This document shows positions 8,790 to 17,940 of a stretch of DNA of 64,000 nucleotides, one piece after another (positions within the stretch are counted from its first letter, which is position 1; the number at the start of each line of letters is the position of its first letter). Under the pieces are notes generated by a model, which had not been told where the DNA came from, ran no database searches, and worked only from the letters and a program-made list of their open reading frames with translations. The stretch comes from Melghirimyces algeriensis (GTDB taxonomy: Bacteria > Bacillota > Bacilli > Thermoactinomycetales > DSM-45169), in the NCBI RefSeq assembly GCF_900182565.1, contig NZ_FXTI01000007.1, positions 100,284 to 164,283 of the forward strand, written 5' to 3'. The position numbers and the translations under genes are program-made.

Positions 8790-11186
8790 TCAGTTTCTGA
8801 GGGGTTTATTTTTGGTCAACATATGTTGCATCCGTTGCTGGGACTTGGGTTCGCCTGCCAAGCTGAGGAACGCTTCCCGCTCAATATCCAAGAGATATTG
8901 TTCATCCACCAAGGTCCCTTCCGGCACTTCTCCTCCAGCCAATACATAGGCCAATTTTCCGGCAATCTTGTAGTCGTGTTCACTGATATAACCGGACTGC
9001 AACATCCCATAAGCTCCCAAACGCAATGTGTTGTAGCCCGTTTCACCGACCACCGGAATCTTTTTCGGTTGTGGAGGCTGATATCCTGACGCATCCAAGG
9101 CCAACACCTGTTGTTTGGCATCATACAGGAGATGATCGGCATTCATTGTAATTCCATCCTCACGGCGCAAAAACTTATAATCCCGTGCTTCCACAGCACT
9201 GGTCGAAACTTTGGCCATAGCAATCGTTTCAAACACATGATTCACCAGCGGCTGAAGAGAAATCCGCTCTTTCGGGTCCACCCCGTCCATCCAACGAAGC
9301 AACATCTCTTTGTTGCCGCCACCACCGGGAATCAAGCCGACGCCGGTTTCCACCAATCCCATATACAGCTCAGAGGAAGCTTGGATTCGATCACAGGGCA
9401 GTGAAGCCTCTACCCCACCTCCAAGCGTCATATTAAATGGCGCAGCCACAACAGGTTTATCGACATAACGGAGTGATCCCATCGCTTTTTGAAATTGTCG
9501 AACCATCAAATCCAATTCCGGCCAATTCTGATCCTGGGCCTCCATCAGAATAAACATCAAGTTCGCCCCAACACAGAAATTGGCTCCCTGGTTTCCGATC
9601 ACCAGACCGCGGTAGTTGGCAGAAACTTCTTTAACAGAAGTGTGTATCATTTGGATAATATCTGCGGCAATGGCGTTTTTCGGGGAATGAAATTCCAGAC
9701 ATGCGACATCATCCCCAATGTCGATCAAACTGGCCCCTTTATTGGACCTGATCACACGTCCCTGCTCTTTTAGACGGGCCAAATCAATCGTTTTGGGATG
9801 CTCATCCACCGTTTGATAGTGACCGCCAATATGAAACGCTTTTGAAGCATCTTCTGTCTTTTTATAGAAGGACTTGGATCCGGAAGCCAGAAGTTCTTCG
9901 ACCAACGGTGGAATCGTTTCTCCTTCTTCCTTCATCCGTGCCACCGATTTCTCCACGCCGATGGCATCCCAGAATTCAAAAGGACCGAGATCCCAGTTAA
10001 AACCCCACCGCATGGCCTGATCCACACTTACAATATCATCCGCAATTTCCGGAATCCGTTCCGCAGAGTAAAGAAGCACTTTCTTCGCAATATACCAGGC
10101 AAAGCGTCCCGCTGTATCATCCGCATAAACTAACGCCCGGAGTTGTTCTTTCATGGACTTCGCCCGTTTGGCCATCTCCAGAGAAGGTGCTTTCAATTTT
10201 TTTCTGGAACGGTACTCTTTCGTCTTTGGATCCAGAACAAGAATCTCTTTTCCTTTATCACTTTTTACCTTTTTAAAGAATCCTTCACCACTTTTGGCCC
10301 CAAGCTGACCCTTTTCCACCATCTCCCGAAGGAGCTCTGGCACTTCAAATACTTTTTTCTCATTAGGATCTTGCACATTTTCACGCACATTATCCGATAC
10401 ATGAACAAATGTATCCAGTCCGACGAGATCCAAGGTCCGGAAGGTGGCACTTTTTGGACGCCCCATTGCGCGACCGGTGATGGAATCGACTTCATCCGGA
10501 CCCAATCCGTCTCTCAACATCTTTTGAAAGGTGATCTGCAATCCATATACACCGATTCGATTGGCAATAAAGTTGGGCGTATCCTTGGCATTGACCACAC
10601 CTTTGCCCAGCACAGACTCGGCAAACGCTTTCATTCCATTGACGAATCGTTCATCAGTATCTTTTGTTGGAATGATCTCCAGTAACTTCATATATCGCGG
10701 TGGATTGAAGAAGTGCGTTCCCATGAAATGGGATCGAAACTCAGCCGATCGCCCCTCCACCATGTCGTGAATGGAGATTCCGGACGTATTGGAACTGACA
10801 AGAGTGCCCGGCTTCCAAACATTTTCCACTTTTTCGAATAAACCCTGTTTAATTTTCAAGTTTTCAATAATCGCTTCGATAATCCAGTCCACTTCACCCA
10901 GTTTTTCCAGATCATCCTCCAAGTTCCCAACCTCGATCAGATCAGCGGTCTTTTTATGGAAAATCGGACTGGGCTTCTCCTTATAAAGCCGTTCTTTTCC
11001 ATTCCGAGCAATCCGATTGCGGACCACCTTGTCGTTTAACGTCAACCCTTTTGCCTTCTCTTTTTCTGTCAATTCCTTGGGTACGATGTCCAGAAGGACT
11101 GTGCGAATCCCAGCATTGGCCAAGTGACCGGCGATAGAAGCCCCCATGACGCCAGCTCCGATCACGGCCGCTTTCTTGATTCTCAC
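8790..11186 (-). CDS. fadN: 3-hydroxyacyl-CoA dehydrogenase / enoyl-CoA hydratase (FadN)
   Basis: A 798-aa bifunctional beta-oxidation enzyme. The N-terminal half carries NAD-binding AVIGAGVMGASIAGHLANAG and two hydroxyacyl-CoA dehydrogenase C-terminal segments; from about residue 500 comes a crotonase domain with GNQGANFCVGANL and GVGLIPGGGG. This is the Bacillus FadN order, opposite to E. coli FadB. I start at the GTG at 11186 (RIKKAAVIGAG follows), preceded by GAGGAGGAG. It heads the fadNAE operon. Confidence 0.94.
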   Translation of the reverse strand: MRIKKAAVIGAGVMGASIAGHLANAGIRTVLLDIVPKELTEKEKAKGLTLNDKVVRNRIARNGKERLYKEKPSPIFHKKTADLIEVGNLEDDLEKLGEVDWIIEAIIENLKIKQGLFEKVENVWKPGTLVSSNTSGISIHDMVEGRSAEFRSHFMGTHFFNPPRYMKLLEIIPTKDTDERFVNGMKAFAESVLGKGVVNAKDTPNFIANRIGVYGLQITFQKMLRDGLGPDEVDSITGRAMGRPKSATFRTLDLVGLDTFVHVSDNVRENVQDPNEKKVFEVPELLREMVEKGQLGAKSGEGFFKKVKSDKGKEILVLDPKTKEYRSRKKLKAPSLEMAKRAKSMKEQLRALVYADDTAGRFAWYIAKKVLLYSAERIPEIADDIVSVDQAMRWGFNWDLGPFEFWDAIGVEKSVARMKEEGETIPPLVEELLASGSKSFYKKTEDASKAFHIGGHYQTVDEHPKTIDLARLKEQGRVIRSNKGASLIDIGDDVACLEFHSPKNAIAADIIQMIHTSVKEVSANYRGLVIGNQGANFCVGANLMFILMEAQDQNWPELDLMVRQFQKAMGSLRYVDKPVVAAPFNMTLGGGVEASLPCDRIQASSELYMGLVETGVGLIPGGGGNKEMLLRWMDGVDPKERISLQPLVNHVFETIAMAKVSTSAVEARDYKFLRREDGITMNADHLLYDAKQQVLALDASGYQPPQPKKIPVVGETGYNTLRLGAYGMLQSGYISEHDYKIAGKLAYVLAGGEVPEGTLVDEQYLLDIEREAFLSLAGEPKSQQRMQHMLTKNKPLRN

Positions 11187-11218
11187 CAAGAGTACTCCTC
11201 CTCTCAAAGGCCCTGTTG

Positions 11219-11236
11219 AATGAATGGTCATTCATT
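11219..11236. promoter_or_regulatory. FadR operator before fadNAE
   Basis: AATGAATGGTCATTCATT is a perfect inverted repeat (8-bp arms, 2-bp centre) matching the Bacillus FadR (TetR-family) box TGAATGANTANTCATTCA. It sits about 33 bp upstream of the fadN start, so FadR would block the operon until long-chain acyl-CoA is present. No convincing -35/-10 pair was seen, and no fadR gene lies in the window. Confidence 0.85.
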
Positions 11237-11414
11237 TAAAGGGTAGAAAAAAACCTCTCCATAATGTGGACAGGTGGAGGTAGGGATGACTCATCCATCC
11301 ACAACCTCTTTCTCCCTACTTCTATTTTATTCTTCAAATATTATTATTGACCGTCTTCGGTCTCTTCGTCAAGGGTTTCTACTCAACTTTTTCGATTTGC
11401 CAGAAAATCGCAAA

Positions 11415-11443
11415 TAAAGCGGGCACAAAGATGCCCGCTTTAT
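11415..11443. terminator. terminator after ferredoxin gene
   Basis: AAAGCGGGCA and TGCCCGCTTT pair around CAAAGA. It lies directly after the minus-strand ferredoxin stop. The minus-strand exit is only weakly T-rich. Confidence 0.6.
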
Positions 11444-11447
11444 TCAT

Positions 11448-11684
11448 TCATTTTTTAAAGAAATCGGCGTTAATCTGAATATACTCCTTCTCTTCCTCTG
11501 GAACCATCTCTTCTTCATAAATGGCTTCCACCGGGCAAGCCGGCTCACATGCTCCACATTCAATACACGTATCAGGATCAATATAAAACATGACTTCGTC
11601 CGAATGAATACAATCCACTGGACATACTTCCACACACTCTGCCGCTTTTTCATCCTTACAGGGAGAAGTGATTACAAAGGCCAA
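11448..11684 (-). CDS. seven-iron ferredoxin (3Fe-4S/4Fe-4S)
   Basis: A 78-aa soluble electron carrier. The first cluster motif is Cys-x7-Cys-x3-CysPro (CKDEKAAECVEVCP) rather than CxxCxxC, as in Bacillus and Thermus 7Fe ferredoxins; the second is CIECGACEPACP. The C-terminal tail ends in ADFFKK, typical of this group. The start is a TTG after GGGGGTAATTTAA. Partner unknown; it stands alone upstream of fadNAE and could take electrons from metabolic oxidoreductases. Confidence 0.9.
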   Translation of the reverse strand: MAFVITSPCKDEKAAECVEVCPVDCIHSDEVMFYIDPDTCIECGACEPACPVEAIYEEEMVPEEEKEYIQINADFFKK

Positions 11685-11970
11685 ATTAAATTACCCCCTT
11701 CAGTTTAATTGTCCACGAGTCCTTTCTCAGGAAAAATCTTGTTTCCGGCCCGCTCCATTCAGATCACATCTTTCTCCGCATATTATTCCCCGTCCAGTCC
11801 TGATTCAAAACGCTGATAGTGGAATGGGAGGAAAGGAACTGAAAACACAGATTTTTCATATAAGCGAGTTTTCACCTATACATTTAAGATAACAAAAAAA
11901 GGGGGGACTTGACGAGAGAAAAATCTCTCACTTTCCGTCCCACAAGCGGACAACCTCCTTACAATGATAC

Positions 11971-12538
11971 TTACATCCCTTGCTGTTTGGCGTTTACTGT
12001 TTCACGCAATCCTTCCTCTAGCTCAGTTACTGGCAGGGAGCCGATATATTTTTCATATTTCTTTGTATCCAATACAAACCGGTGATTGTAAAGATAATAC
12101 AATTCCACCATCTCACGCATATCAATATAAAACCACCCCATCCCCCGCAACATCCATTTGGAAAGTGAACGGGCAGAGAGCGATTTGTTCATCACTTGTT
12201 GCAGCTTTTCTACGATCTGATTTCTAGTATATGTTAAAAGCAGTAAATATTTTCTTCTGCTCAACGCCATGTATCCCCACTGTGGTGATGGCCGGGAAGA
12301 TGATTTTTCGTTCCTGTAGCCAGCGAAGGACCCAGTGGATCAAGGGTAAGACATGATCCTTTTTCATTGCTCGTAGTAACAATGCTTTGGTCCAATAGCC
12401 GATACTACTGTAACGTGAAAGGATGATACCGTATTCCTCCCGGATGGTTTCCTCGATCTTGTCAGCTCTCTCCCGGAGAAGCTTCCCTCTCGATTCATCG
12501 GGGATATCATTCGGCACCCCGCCGAAGAAGCAATCCAT
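11971..12538 (-). pseudogene. broken gene in two overlapping frames, unidentified
   Basis: Two minus-strand frames follow each other: about 104 codons ending at 12224, then about 99 codons (from 12270) ending at 11971, overlapping by 47 bp. The first start lacks a ribosome site, so the N-terminus is probably lost. I do not recognise the product firmly. The segment with RKIIFPAITTV resembles an N-terminal part of Tn3-type transposases, whereas NHRFVLDTKKYEKYIGSLP recalls the C-terminus of nucleotidyltransferase-like proteins. Both readings are weak. Confidence 0.4.
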
Positions 12539-12715
12539 ACGTATAAGGTGGAAGGATTATTATGTCAGCTCGATATTTACAATAAAATGAAGAAATAATA
12601 AAAACAGGACTGTTGAAAACGATTTTTTGATGAATGCAAGTCGGCAATTGATTTTTGGTAATTTTCCCAAATATGCTATATTTTCTTCAAGAGAAAAGGA
12701 AAGGGGCATATAGAG

Positions 12716-13476
12716 ATGAAAATAACACAAAACGATCATTTGCTTGATCAAGGCACATTCAAGGGTTGATTGAGGCGTATGGAACGGAAGATTGGAGATG
12801 TAAAAGTTTTATTCATTTCCAAGAAAACATCCTTGATGAAAGCTCGCCATTTCCCTGCTACTTCGCCGTAGAAGCCGAGAAAAAAGGATTAGCAAGATAC
12901 ATATTTATTGACTCTCCATATGACAAGAACGAATTGAATCGGCTAAGGGATGGTTTATATGAGTATATCCAGGTTTATCAGAAAATAGGGAAGAGAACGA
13001 CATTCATTACCTTTTTCAAGCCATCTAGCAATAATCTCCAAGCTGAGGACTACAAACGTCAATTCTGGCACGTACTTCAGTATTTAGCTAATCATGACCC
13101 CGATCCTTGGCCGTCCGATATCCCCCATAACCCGGAAGACCCTAAGTGGGAATTTTGTTTTGCAGGGGAACCCATTTTTGTAGTAGCACGAGCTCCTTTT
13201 TATTCAGCAAGAAAAAGCAGATACACACCATATGCCTTAGAAATTACAATGCAGCCTCGTGGTACGCTTGATGATATCACTGGTGATACAAAAAAAGGGA
13301 AGCAAGTAAGAAAAACTATTCGGGAGCGGTTGAAGCAGTATGATCTGATTCCCCCGCATCCGGATATCGGGGATTACGGGACGGAACAGACAAGGGAGTG
13401 GATGCAGTACATTCTGCCTGATACCAATGAAGAAAGTGTTGTTCGGTGTCCTTTCACTAAAAAGGGGAGAGATTAA
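12716..13476 (+). pseudogene. YqcI/YcgG family gene with frameshift near its 5' end
   Basis: The body (12766-13476, 236 codons) is a YqcI/YcgG family protein, with FPCYFAVEAEKKG, PKWEFCFAGEPIFV and ITMQPRG where Bacillus YqcI has FPCIPA, PMWEFCFHGEPYF and LAITPRW. Function is unknown. In its own frame only a TTG (12766) without proper spacing is available. A good AAAGGGG site precedes an ATG at 12716 in another frame; its 17 codons stop at the TGA in GGTTGATTGAGG. Removing one base near 12763-12767 would join both parts, so a frameshift or base-call error is likely. The LysE gene follows with TAATG overlap. Confidence 0.6.
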
Positions 13477-14114
13477 TGGGTACCTTCTTGAGCTTTGTTT
13501 TACTCGGTTTGTCTCTATCCGTGCCTATTGGAGCCATAACGATTGAGATGATCAAGAGAGGTATGAAGCATGGCTTTACCCATTCTTGGTTAGTGGGTAT
13601 TGGTGGAATGTCGGCTGATGTGGTTTTAATGTTTTTAATCTATTTTGGAGTGGCATCGGTTTTAACCTATCCATTGGCTAAGCTGATTCTATGGGTCGCC
13701 GGCTTCTTTGTTCTCCTATACCTAGGTTACGAGAGTATTAAAGAAGCATTTAAGGATGTGGATGTTGCTGTTCAAAGTAAATTAGATTCTAAAACATCCA
13801 AGGCATTCTTTTCAGGGTTCCTCATTGCCATATCCAATCCGCAAAATATCATATTCTGGATCGGGATATACGGATCGGTGCTGGCTTCAACTGTAGAGTC
13901 AGTTGGGGAAGGTAATGCTTTGTTGTATAGTAGCGCGATTTTTATTGGAATCATTGTATGGGATTTGTTTGTTTCTATCTCTGTTCATTACGGTCGCAAA
14001 TTTATAAACCAGAAGTATATGAAATGGGTTTCGGTATCCGCTGGCTTTGCCCTTATCGGGTTTGGAGCCTTCTTTGGATTTCGAGCGATAGAAAGTGTAA
14101 TTCACATGTTGTGA
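13476..14114 (+). CDS. LysE family amino acid exporter
   Basis: A 212-aa membrane protein with about six hydrophobic segments and the LysE/RhtB N-terminus LSVPIGAITIEMIKRGM. The family exports amino acids such as lysine, threonine or homoserine; the substrate is not evident. Its ATG overlaps the stop of the YqcI-type gene (TAATG), with AAAGGGGAGAGA before it, so the two are cotranscribed. An imperfect hairpin near 14189-14218 (arms about TCCTACGCTAA/TTAGAGTAGGGA) may terminate it. Confidence 0.85.
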   Translation: MGTFLSFVLLGLSLSVPIGAITIEMIKRGMKHGFTHSWLVGIGGMSADVVLMFLIYFGVASVLTYPLAKLILWVAGFFVLLYLGYESIKEAFKDVDVAVQSKLDSKTSKAFFSGFLIAISNPQNIIFWIGIYGSVLASTVESVGEGNALLYSSAIFIGIIVWDLFVSISVHYGRKFINQKYMKWVSVSAGFALIGFGAFFGFRAIESVIHML

Positions 14115-14348
14115 AGCAATGGGGTTTTTGCTAGGTTTTGGGGATGCGACGGTAATCCGGCCACCAGGCACCATCTTTTTAAGTATATCCCTACTCTAAC
14201 TTTCCGCTTAGCGTAGGATTTTCTCAAATTGCTGGCGGAACCCCTTTTGAAGTAAATCCTTTGCTCCCCCAAACCCTCTTCTTTATATTGTGTCTATATC
14301 CATGTTATGTGATAATGAATTTATAAATACATAAAAGGATGGGGCATA

Positions 14349-15236
14349 ATGTATCGAAAATTTCATTACTTGATTCCTTTTTTGGTCATTGCACTGGTTT
14401 TGGGTGGATGCCAACAATCGGACCCGCAAGCAAAAGAGGATACTGAAAAGTCGACCAAAGCTGAAAAATTATCTGTGACGGAAGTCATCCAAAAAAACCA
14501 AAAAGCACTTCAGGAAAACAAAGGAAGCAGTTATACCACGGAGGGCACACAGGATTTTATCATTGAGGCCAATGGTTCCAGCCAAAAGATATCCCAAACC
14601 GTGAAAATGGACATTAAAATGACCAATGACCCTGCTTCCGTTCATACCAAGGGAGCCATTCAAGGAAACGGTCAGACCATCGACATGGAAATGTATCAGG
14701 TCGGGGATGAAATCTACCAAAAAGCACCCAATAATCAATGGCTGAAAAGCAAAGGGGCTAATCTGCAAGTTCCCAAAAACCAGATGCAGAAACCAAATCA
14801 GACACTGAAACAGCTGATTGATCTGATTTCCGGAGACAAAAATGAAAAATTCGACTTTCTCTCCATGAAAGAAACAGAAGATGAATATCTCTTGACACTG
14901 GATATCGGTGATCCACAGAGTGGAAAAATTCATCAGGAGTTTATGAAACAGTTCAAGGCAGAAATGATGCCAGGTTTGAAGCAGAGTGGCCTTCCCGTTC
15001 AAGAAGACCGTATCAAATTTACAAAAGTGGAACAATTGATCCATATTGATAAAAAATCGTTTGAAAACTCCAAGACTGAGCAAACGGTCATTCTGGAGAT
15101 TCCTGTATCTCAAGGTGACCAATCCAGTACGATTAAGGTGGAACAAGCCATGACAATGAAGCGCAACGGCGAGTTTAATGGAACCATTGAAGTACCCCAA
15201 GAAATTAAAGACCAGGCAAAAGAATTCACACCTTGA
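14349..15236 (+). CDS. DUF6612-like lipoprotein, stop supplied by an IS end
   Basis: A 295-aa exported lipoprotein: signal peptide ending in lipobox LGGC (Cys21), then a charged linker and a beta-rich body with SYTTEGTQDFIIEANG and VDEIYQKAPNNQW-type strands, as in DUF6612/LolA-fold lipoproteins. Role unknown. The last codon and TGA stop (15231-15236) fall at the TTGA border of the tnpB relic, so a few C-terminal residues may have been lost or replaced. A GGATGGGG site precedes the ATG. Confidence 0.78.
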   Translation: MYRKFHYLIPFLVIALVLGGCQQSDPQAKEDTEKSTKAEKLSVTEVIQKNQKALQENKGSSYTTEGTQDFIIEANGSSQKISQTVKMDIKMTNDPASVHTKGAIQGNGQTIDMEMYQVGDEIYQKAPNNQWLKSKGANLQVPKNQMQKPNQTLKQLIDLISGDKNEKFDFLSMKETEDEYLLTLDIGDPQSGKIHQEFMKQFKAEMMPGLKQSGLPVQEDRIKFTKVEQLIHIDKKSFENSKTEQTVILEIPVSQGDQSSTIKVEQAMTMKRNGEFNGTIEVPQEIKDQAKEFTP

Positions 15237-15300
15237 CACTCCACACAGCTGAAGCCGTGGGATTCTTGGGAACTCCCGTCAATTGACAGGATATTGACCA
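15233..15300 (-). mobile_element. IS200/IS605 right end, omega-RNA 3' end
   Basis: Read on the minus strand: CCAAGAATCCCACGGC-TTCAG-CTGTGTGGAGTGTCAA, the terminal hairpin and TCAA end of IS200/IS605-type elements. TnpB omega-RNAs end here and continue into flanking DNA as guide; that guide would be antisense to codons at the end of the lipoprotein gene (15232 downward). The 2126-2426 relic ends the same way. Confidence 0.7.
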
Positions 15301-15303
15301 AGC

Positions 15304-15594
15304 TCAACCCGCCAGTCCAGCGGTGAAAAGCCTCATACCTTCTTGCAAGATATTGATGGATGCATTGATGTCTCTGTCATGGTGAGTTTGACACTCCGGT
15401 CATGTCCACTCTCTTAGATTGAGGTTCTTTACCTCTTTATGGCGATGCCCACAGTTGGAGCATAGTTGGCTAGATGGAAAGGTTTTACCTACTTTAACAA
15501 TGGTTCTACCGTACCATTTAGCCTTATATTTCAACATGGCTACAAATTCAGACCAAGAAGCATCGGTGTGGGTTTTCCCGCTCGCATTCTATAA
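15304..15594 (-). pseudogene. tnpB C-terminal remnant with opal codon
   Basis: About 95 codons of the RuvC-like TnpB nuclease of IS200/IS605 elements. Visible are KAKWYGRTIVKVGKTFPSS, zinc-finger pair CSNC, and the RuvC-III segment HHDRDINASINI with its catalytic Asp. The third zinc-finger Cys codon is TGA (residues W-T-stop-P-E-C), and a TAG precedes the fragment. The N-terminal three quarters are gone, so it cannot be an active nuclease. Its natural end (LAG, TGA) leads straight into the right end at 15233-15300. Confidence 0.85.
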
Positions 15595-15599
15595 TTTAA

Positions 15600-15630
15600 A
15601 AACCGGCCTTCATCCAAAGAAGGTCGGTTT
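15600..15630. terminator. bidirectional terminator
   Basis: AAACCGGCCTTC and GAAGGTCGGTTT pair around ATCCAAA; the plus side continues with TCTTTT. It separates the lipoprotein/tnpB relic from the convergent NADAR gene. Confidence 0.75.
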
Positions 15631-15659
15631 TCTTTTATAATGGTCTCACATCAACAAGA

Positions 15660-16106
15660 TCAACTTCTTTGCAAGAGCTCTCTTACCTCCATCAAAATCT
15701 CACCCAGTCTGTTTTTTCCCATCCCATCTTTCCCGTCTCCCCAGTAGTGGTCCTTGTCCGTATGTTCCACCAAAACTGCCCTTTCCGTTTTCAAGAGGGC
15801 GTTTTTTAAATCAGGATGCTGGGTAAACGTCGCATAGACAGCTTCCTTCATCACCTCATCCTTAACCGCTTCCCAATCCTCTCTTAATGGAAGCTTGCGA
15901 CTCCTTCCAATCCGTGCGGCATTCATGGGGGAGGACTCCCTCCGAATTTTCTCCTCCCACTCGGTCCCGGCAAATTTCTGTGCCTGAAAATAATGTTCCG
16001 AAGTGGGCCAGACCTTTCCCTTTCGTTTAATCGGATAGGGAGCAAAATTGGAAAAGAATCCGTATTGATCCTTTACTCTGTAAAATCGAATAATGTTTGA
16101 TGACAA
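15660..16106 (-). CDS. NADAR family N-glycosidase-like protein
   Basis: A 148-aa protein with FYRVKDQYGFFSNFAPYPI, WPTSEHYFQAQKF and the C-terminal HYWGDGKDGMGKNRLGEILMEVR, all typical of NADAR (YbiA-type) proteins. Known members cleave early riboflavin intermediates or remove ADP-ribose; which applies here is unknown. The start is TTG at 16106, with GGGAGGGG seven bases upstream. It follows rnz by 18 bp and ends the bioB-bioC-rnz cluster. Confidence 0.85.
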   Translation of the reverse strand: MSSNIIRFYRVKDQYGFFSNFAPYPIKRKGKVWPTSEHYFQAQKFAGTEWEEKIRRESSPMNAARIGRSRKLPLREDWEAVKDEVMKEAVYATFTQHPDLKNALLKTERAVLVEHTDKDHYWGDGKDGMGKNRLGEILMEVRELLQRS

Positions 16107-16124
16107 ACCGGGTCCCCTCCCAAT

Positions 16125-17057
16125 TCACTTTACAATTCTCTTCTCTATACGGATGGCAAAGCCGTCCCTGGCAACCTCTGTATCGGAAAATACAGCCTGA
16201 GCCTCTTCAGCCAAGCGCTTTCCCTCGTCCAATGAATAGCGGGGACTGATATGGGTCACGACCAAACGTCTCACCCCAGCAGCCAAGGCAAGTTCCGCAG
16301 CTTGAACAGAGGTGGAATGGAAATAGTTCCAGGCCAACGCTTCTTGATCGGCCGCGTATGTGGCTTCATGTATAAGAAGATCCACTCCATGAGCCAGTTC
16401 TTTCGCTGCCGGAGTGGGACGCGTATCTCCCAGAATGGCCAAATGTCTTCCTGAGCGTGATGGTCCCAGATACTTTCGACCATCAATCATTCGACCATCA
16501 GGAAGAGAAACCTTCTTTCCTTCCTTAATCTGTTGAACGTGCGGACCTGGCGGAACCCTTTCCCGTCTTAACCGCTCTGCATCCAACGCACCTGGCCCAT
16601 CCGGCTCTTTGATCCGGTAACCGTAGGAAGGGATTCCGTGTTCCAGACGGGCGACTTGAACCCGGATTCCCTCGCACTCCAGATGGTCCCCATCACACAC
16701 TTCTACAATGTGCAAGGGATAGCGCAGATGGGTCCCACTTACCTCCAATGAAGATTGGATAAATTTTTCCAATCCTTCGGGTCCGTACAAAGTAAGCGGT
16801 CTCTTTGCGTCCTGAAAGGAACGGCTCCCCAATAGACCTGGAAGGCCAAAAATATGATCACCATGAAGATGAGTGATCCAGATCCGACTGATTCGGGATA
16901 GACGGACGGATGAATGAAGAATCCGATGTTGTGTGGCCTCTCCGCAATCAAACAACCAAGTATCTCCTCCTGACTCTGTCCAACGCAGGGCAATGGAGGA
17001 AACATTTCGATCCTTGGACGGAACCCCGGCTCCTGTCCCCAAAAAAACAACTTCCAT
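16125..17057 (-). CDS. rnz: ribonuclease Z
   Basis: A 310-aa zinc-dependent endonuclease that trims tRNA 3' ends. The metallo-beta-lactamase motif THLHGDHIFGLPGLL is near residue 62; GDTRPT and the C-terminal HISPRYS histidine are also present. Length is normal. The ATG has GAGGGAGAAAAG. It lies 46 bp after bioC and 18 bp before the NADAR gene, probably read from the bio promoter and perhaps others. Confidence 0.95.
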   Translation of the reverse strand: MEVVFLGTGAGVPSKDRNVSSIALRWTESGGDTWLFDCGEATQHRILHSSVRLSRISRIWITHLHGDHIFGLPGLLGSRSFQDAKRPLTLYGPEGLEKFIQSSLEVSGTHLRYPLHIVEVCDGDHLECEGIRVQVARLEHGIPSYGYRIKEPDGPGALDAERLRRERVPPGPHVQQIKEGKKVSLPDGRMIDGRKYLGPSRSGRHLAILGDTRPTPAAKELAHGVDLLIHEATYAADQEALAWNYFHSTSVQAAELALAAGVRRLVVTHISPRYSLDEGKRLAEEAQAVFSDTEVARDGFAIRIEKRIVK

Positions 17058-17103
17058 CTTTTCTCCCTCTATTCTATCGATCCATTTGTATTCGTCCGTA
17101 GGT

Positions 17104-17940
17104 TCATTTCAACAGGAACAAACGTTCGTCTCTTTTCCAGCCATACAATTGAATCAGCTGATAAGTCGCATAAACACCCCCATCAACATTTCGAAAGGCT
17201 CGCTTGTACCGATGGATGATCTCTTCCATTATGTGACTGCTCTGAAAAAGAGAGATGGGTTGATCATCCCCCCGAATCGCAACCACTCCCATTGCACGAA
17301 TGGAATCCAATAATTCCCGTACACAGGAATAGCCAATCCGATGCCAACACTGAAGAGAAGCGAGATTACAAATTCCAACGTTTCTGTATATCTTTTCCCA
17401 CTCCTCCATTGTGCGAAGGGTTTTTACTTTTTGACCATGTGCGATCCCAACCGCTTGTGTAATATGTTGATACACCCAGTCCAGTTCTTTCAGGGTATCC
17501 GGACCAAAAGCAGAGCACACCATAAAGCCTCCGGGTTTTAATCCATTCACCAGTTGCCGCAAGGTGGACTCAGCATGATGAAACCAATGGATAACAGCAT
17601 TCCCCGCAATTAAATCGTACCGCTCCCAGTCCACAGAATGGATTTCAATATCTTCCATTTGGAATCTTACATGCGAATCCACACGTCCCTGAGCCAGTTT
17701 GATCATACCCTTTGCGAAGTCGATTGCGGTTACACAAGCATGGGGAAACCGTTCCACTAGCAATTGAGTCAAATATCCGGTCCCACAACCCACTTCAAGA
17801 ATCTCCTTTGCTTCCACTCCATGTTCATCCAGTGTTTCGATGATCCGGTGTGCCATTCGCTTTTGAACCACAGCATGCCCATCATATTCCTGTGCATACC
17901 GACTAAATTGAGAAGCAATTCTGTTTTTCTCAGGCTTCAC
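17104..17940 (-). CDS. bioC: malonyl-ACP O-methyltransferase (BioC)
   Basis: A 278-aa class I SAM methyltransferase with motif I LEVGCGTGYLTQLL and the BioC-type start EKNRIASQFSRYAQEYDGHAVVQKRM (given in part). It methylates malonyl-ACP so fatty acid synthase can build pimeloyl-ACP for biotin. I start at the GTG at 17940 with GGGAGCGGTGGAAG upstream; longer versions add unrelated residues. It follows bioB after 265 bp without a gene I can support; a 30-codon open tail ending at a TAG is the only structure there. Confidence 0.88.
   Translation of the reverse strand: MKPEKNRIASQFSRYAQEYDGHAVVQKRMAHRIIETLDEHGVEAKEILEVGCGTGYLTQLLVERFPHACVTAIDFAKGMIKLAQGRVDSHVRFQMEDIEIHSVDWERYDLIAGNAVIHWFHHAESTLRQLVNGLKPGGFMVCSAFGPDTLKELDWVYQHITQAVGIAHGQKVKTLRTMEEWEKIYRNVGICNLASLQCWHRIGYSCVRELLDSIRAMGVVAIRGDDQPISLFQSSHIMEEIIHRYKRAFRNVDGGVYATYQLIQLYGWKRDERLFLLK

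Noticed and set aside
14469..15239. 256-codon minus frame opposite the lipoprotein gene
   Set aside because: Shadow frame: rich in Phe, His and Cys, no start signal, while the plus strand shows a clear lipobox protein.
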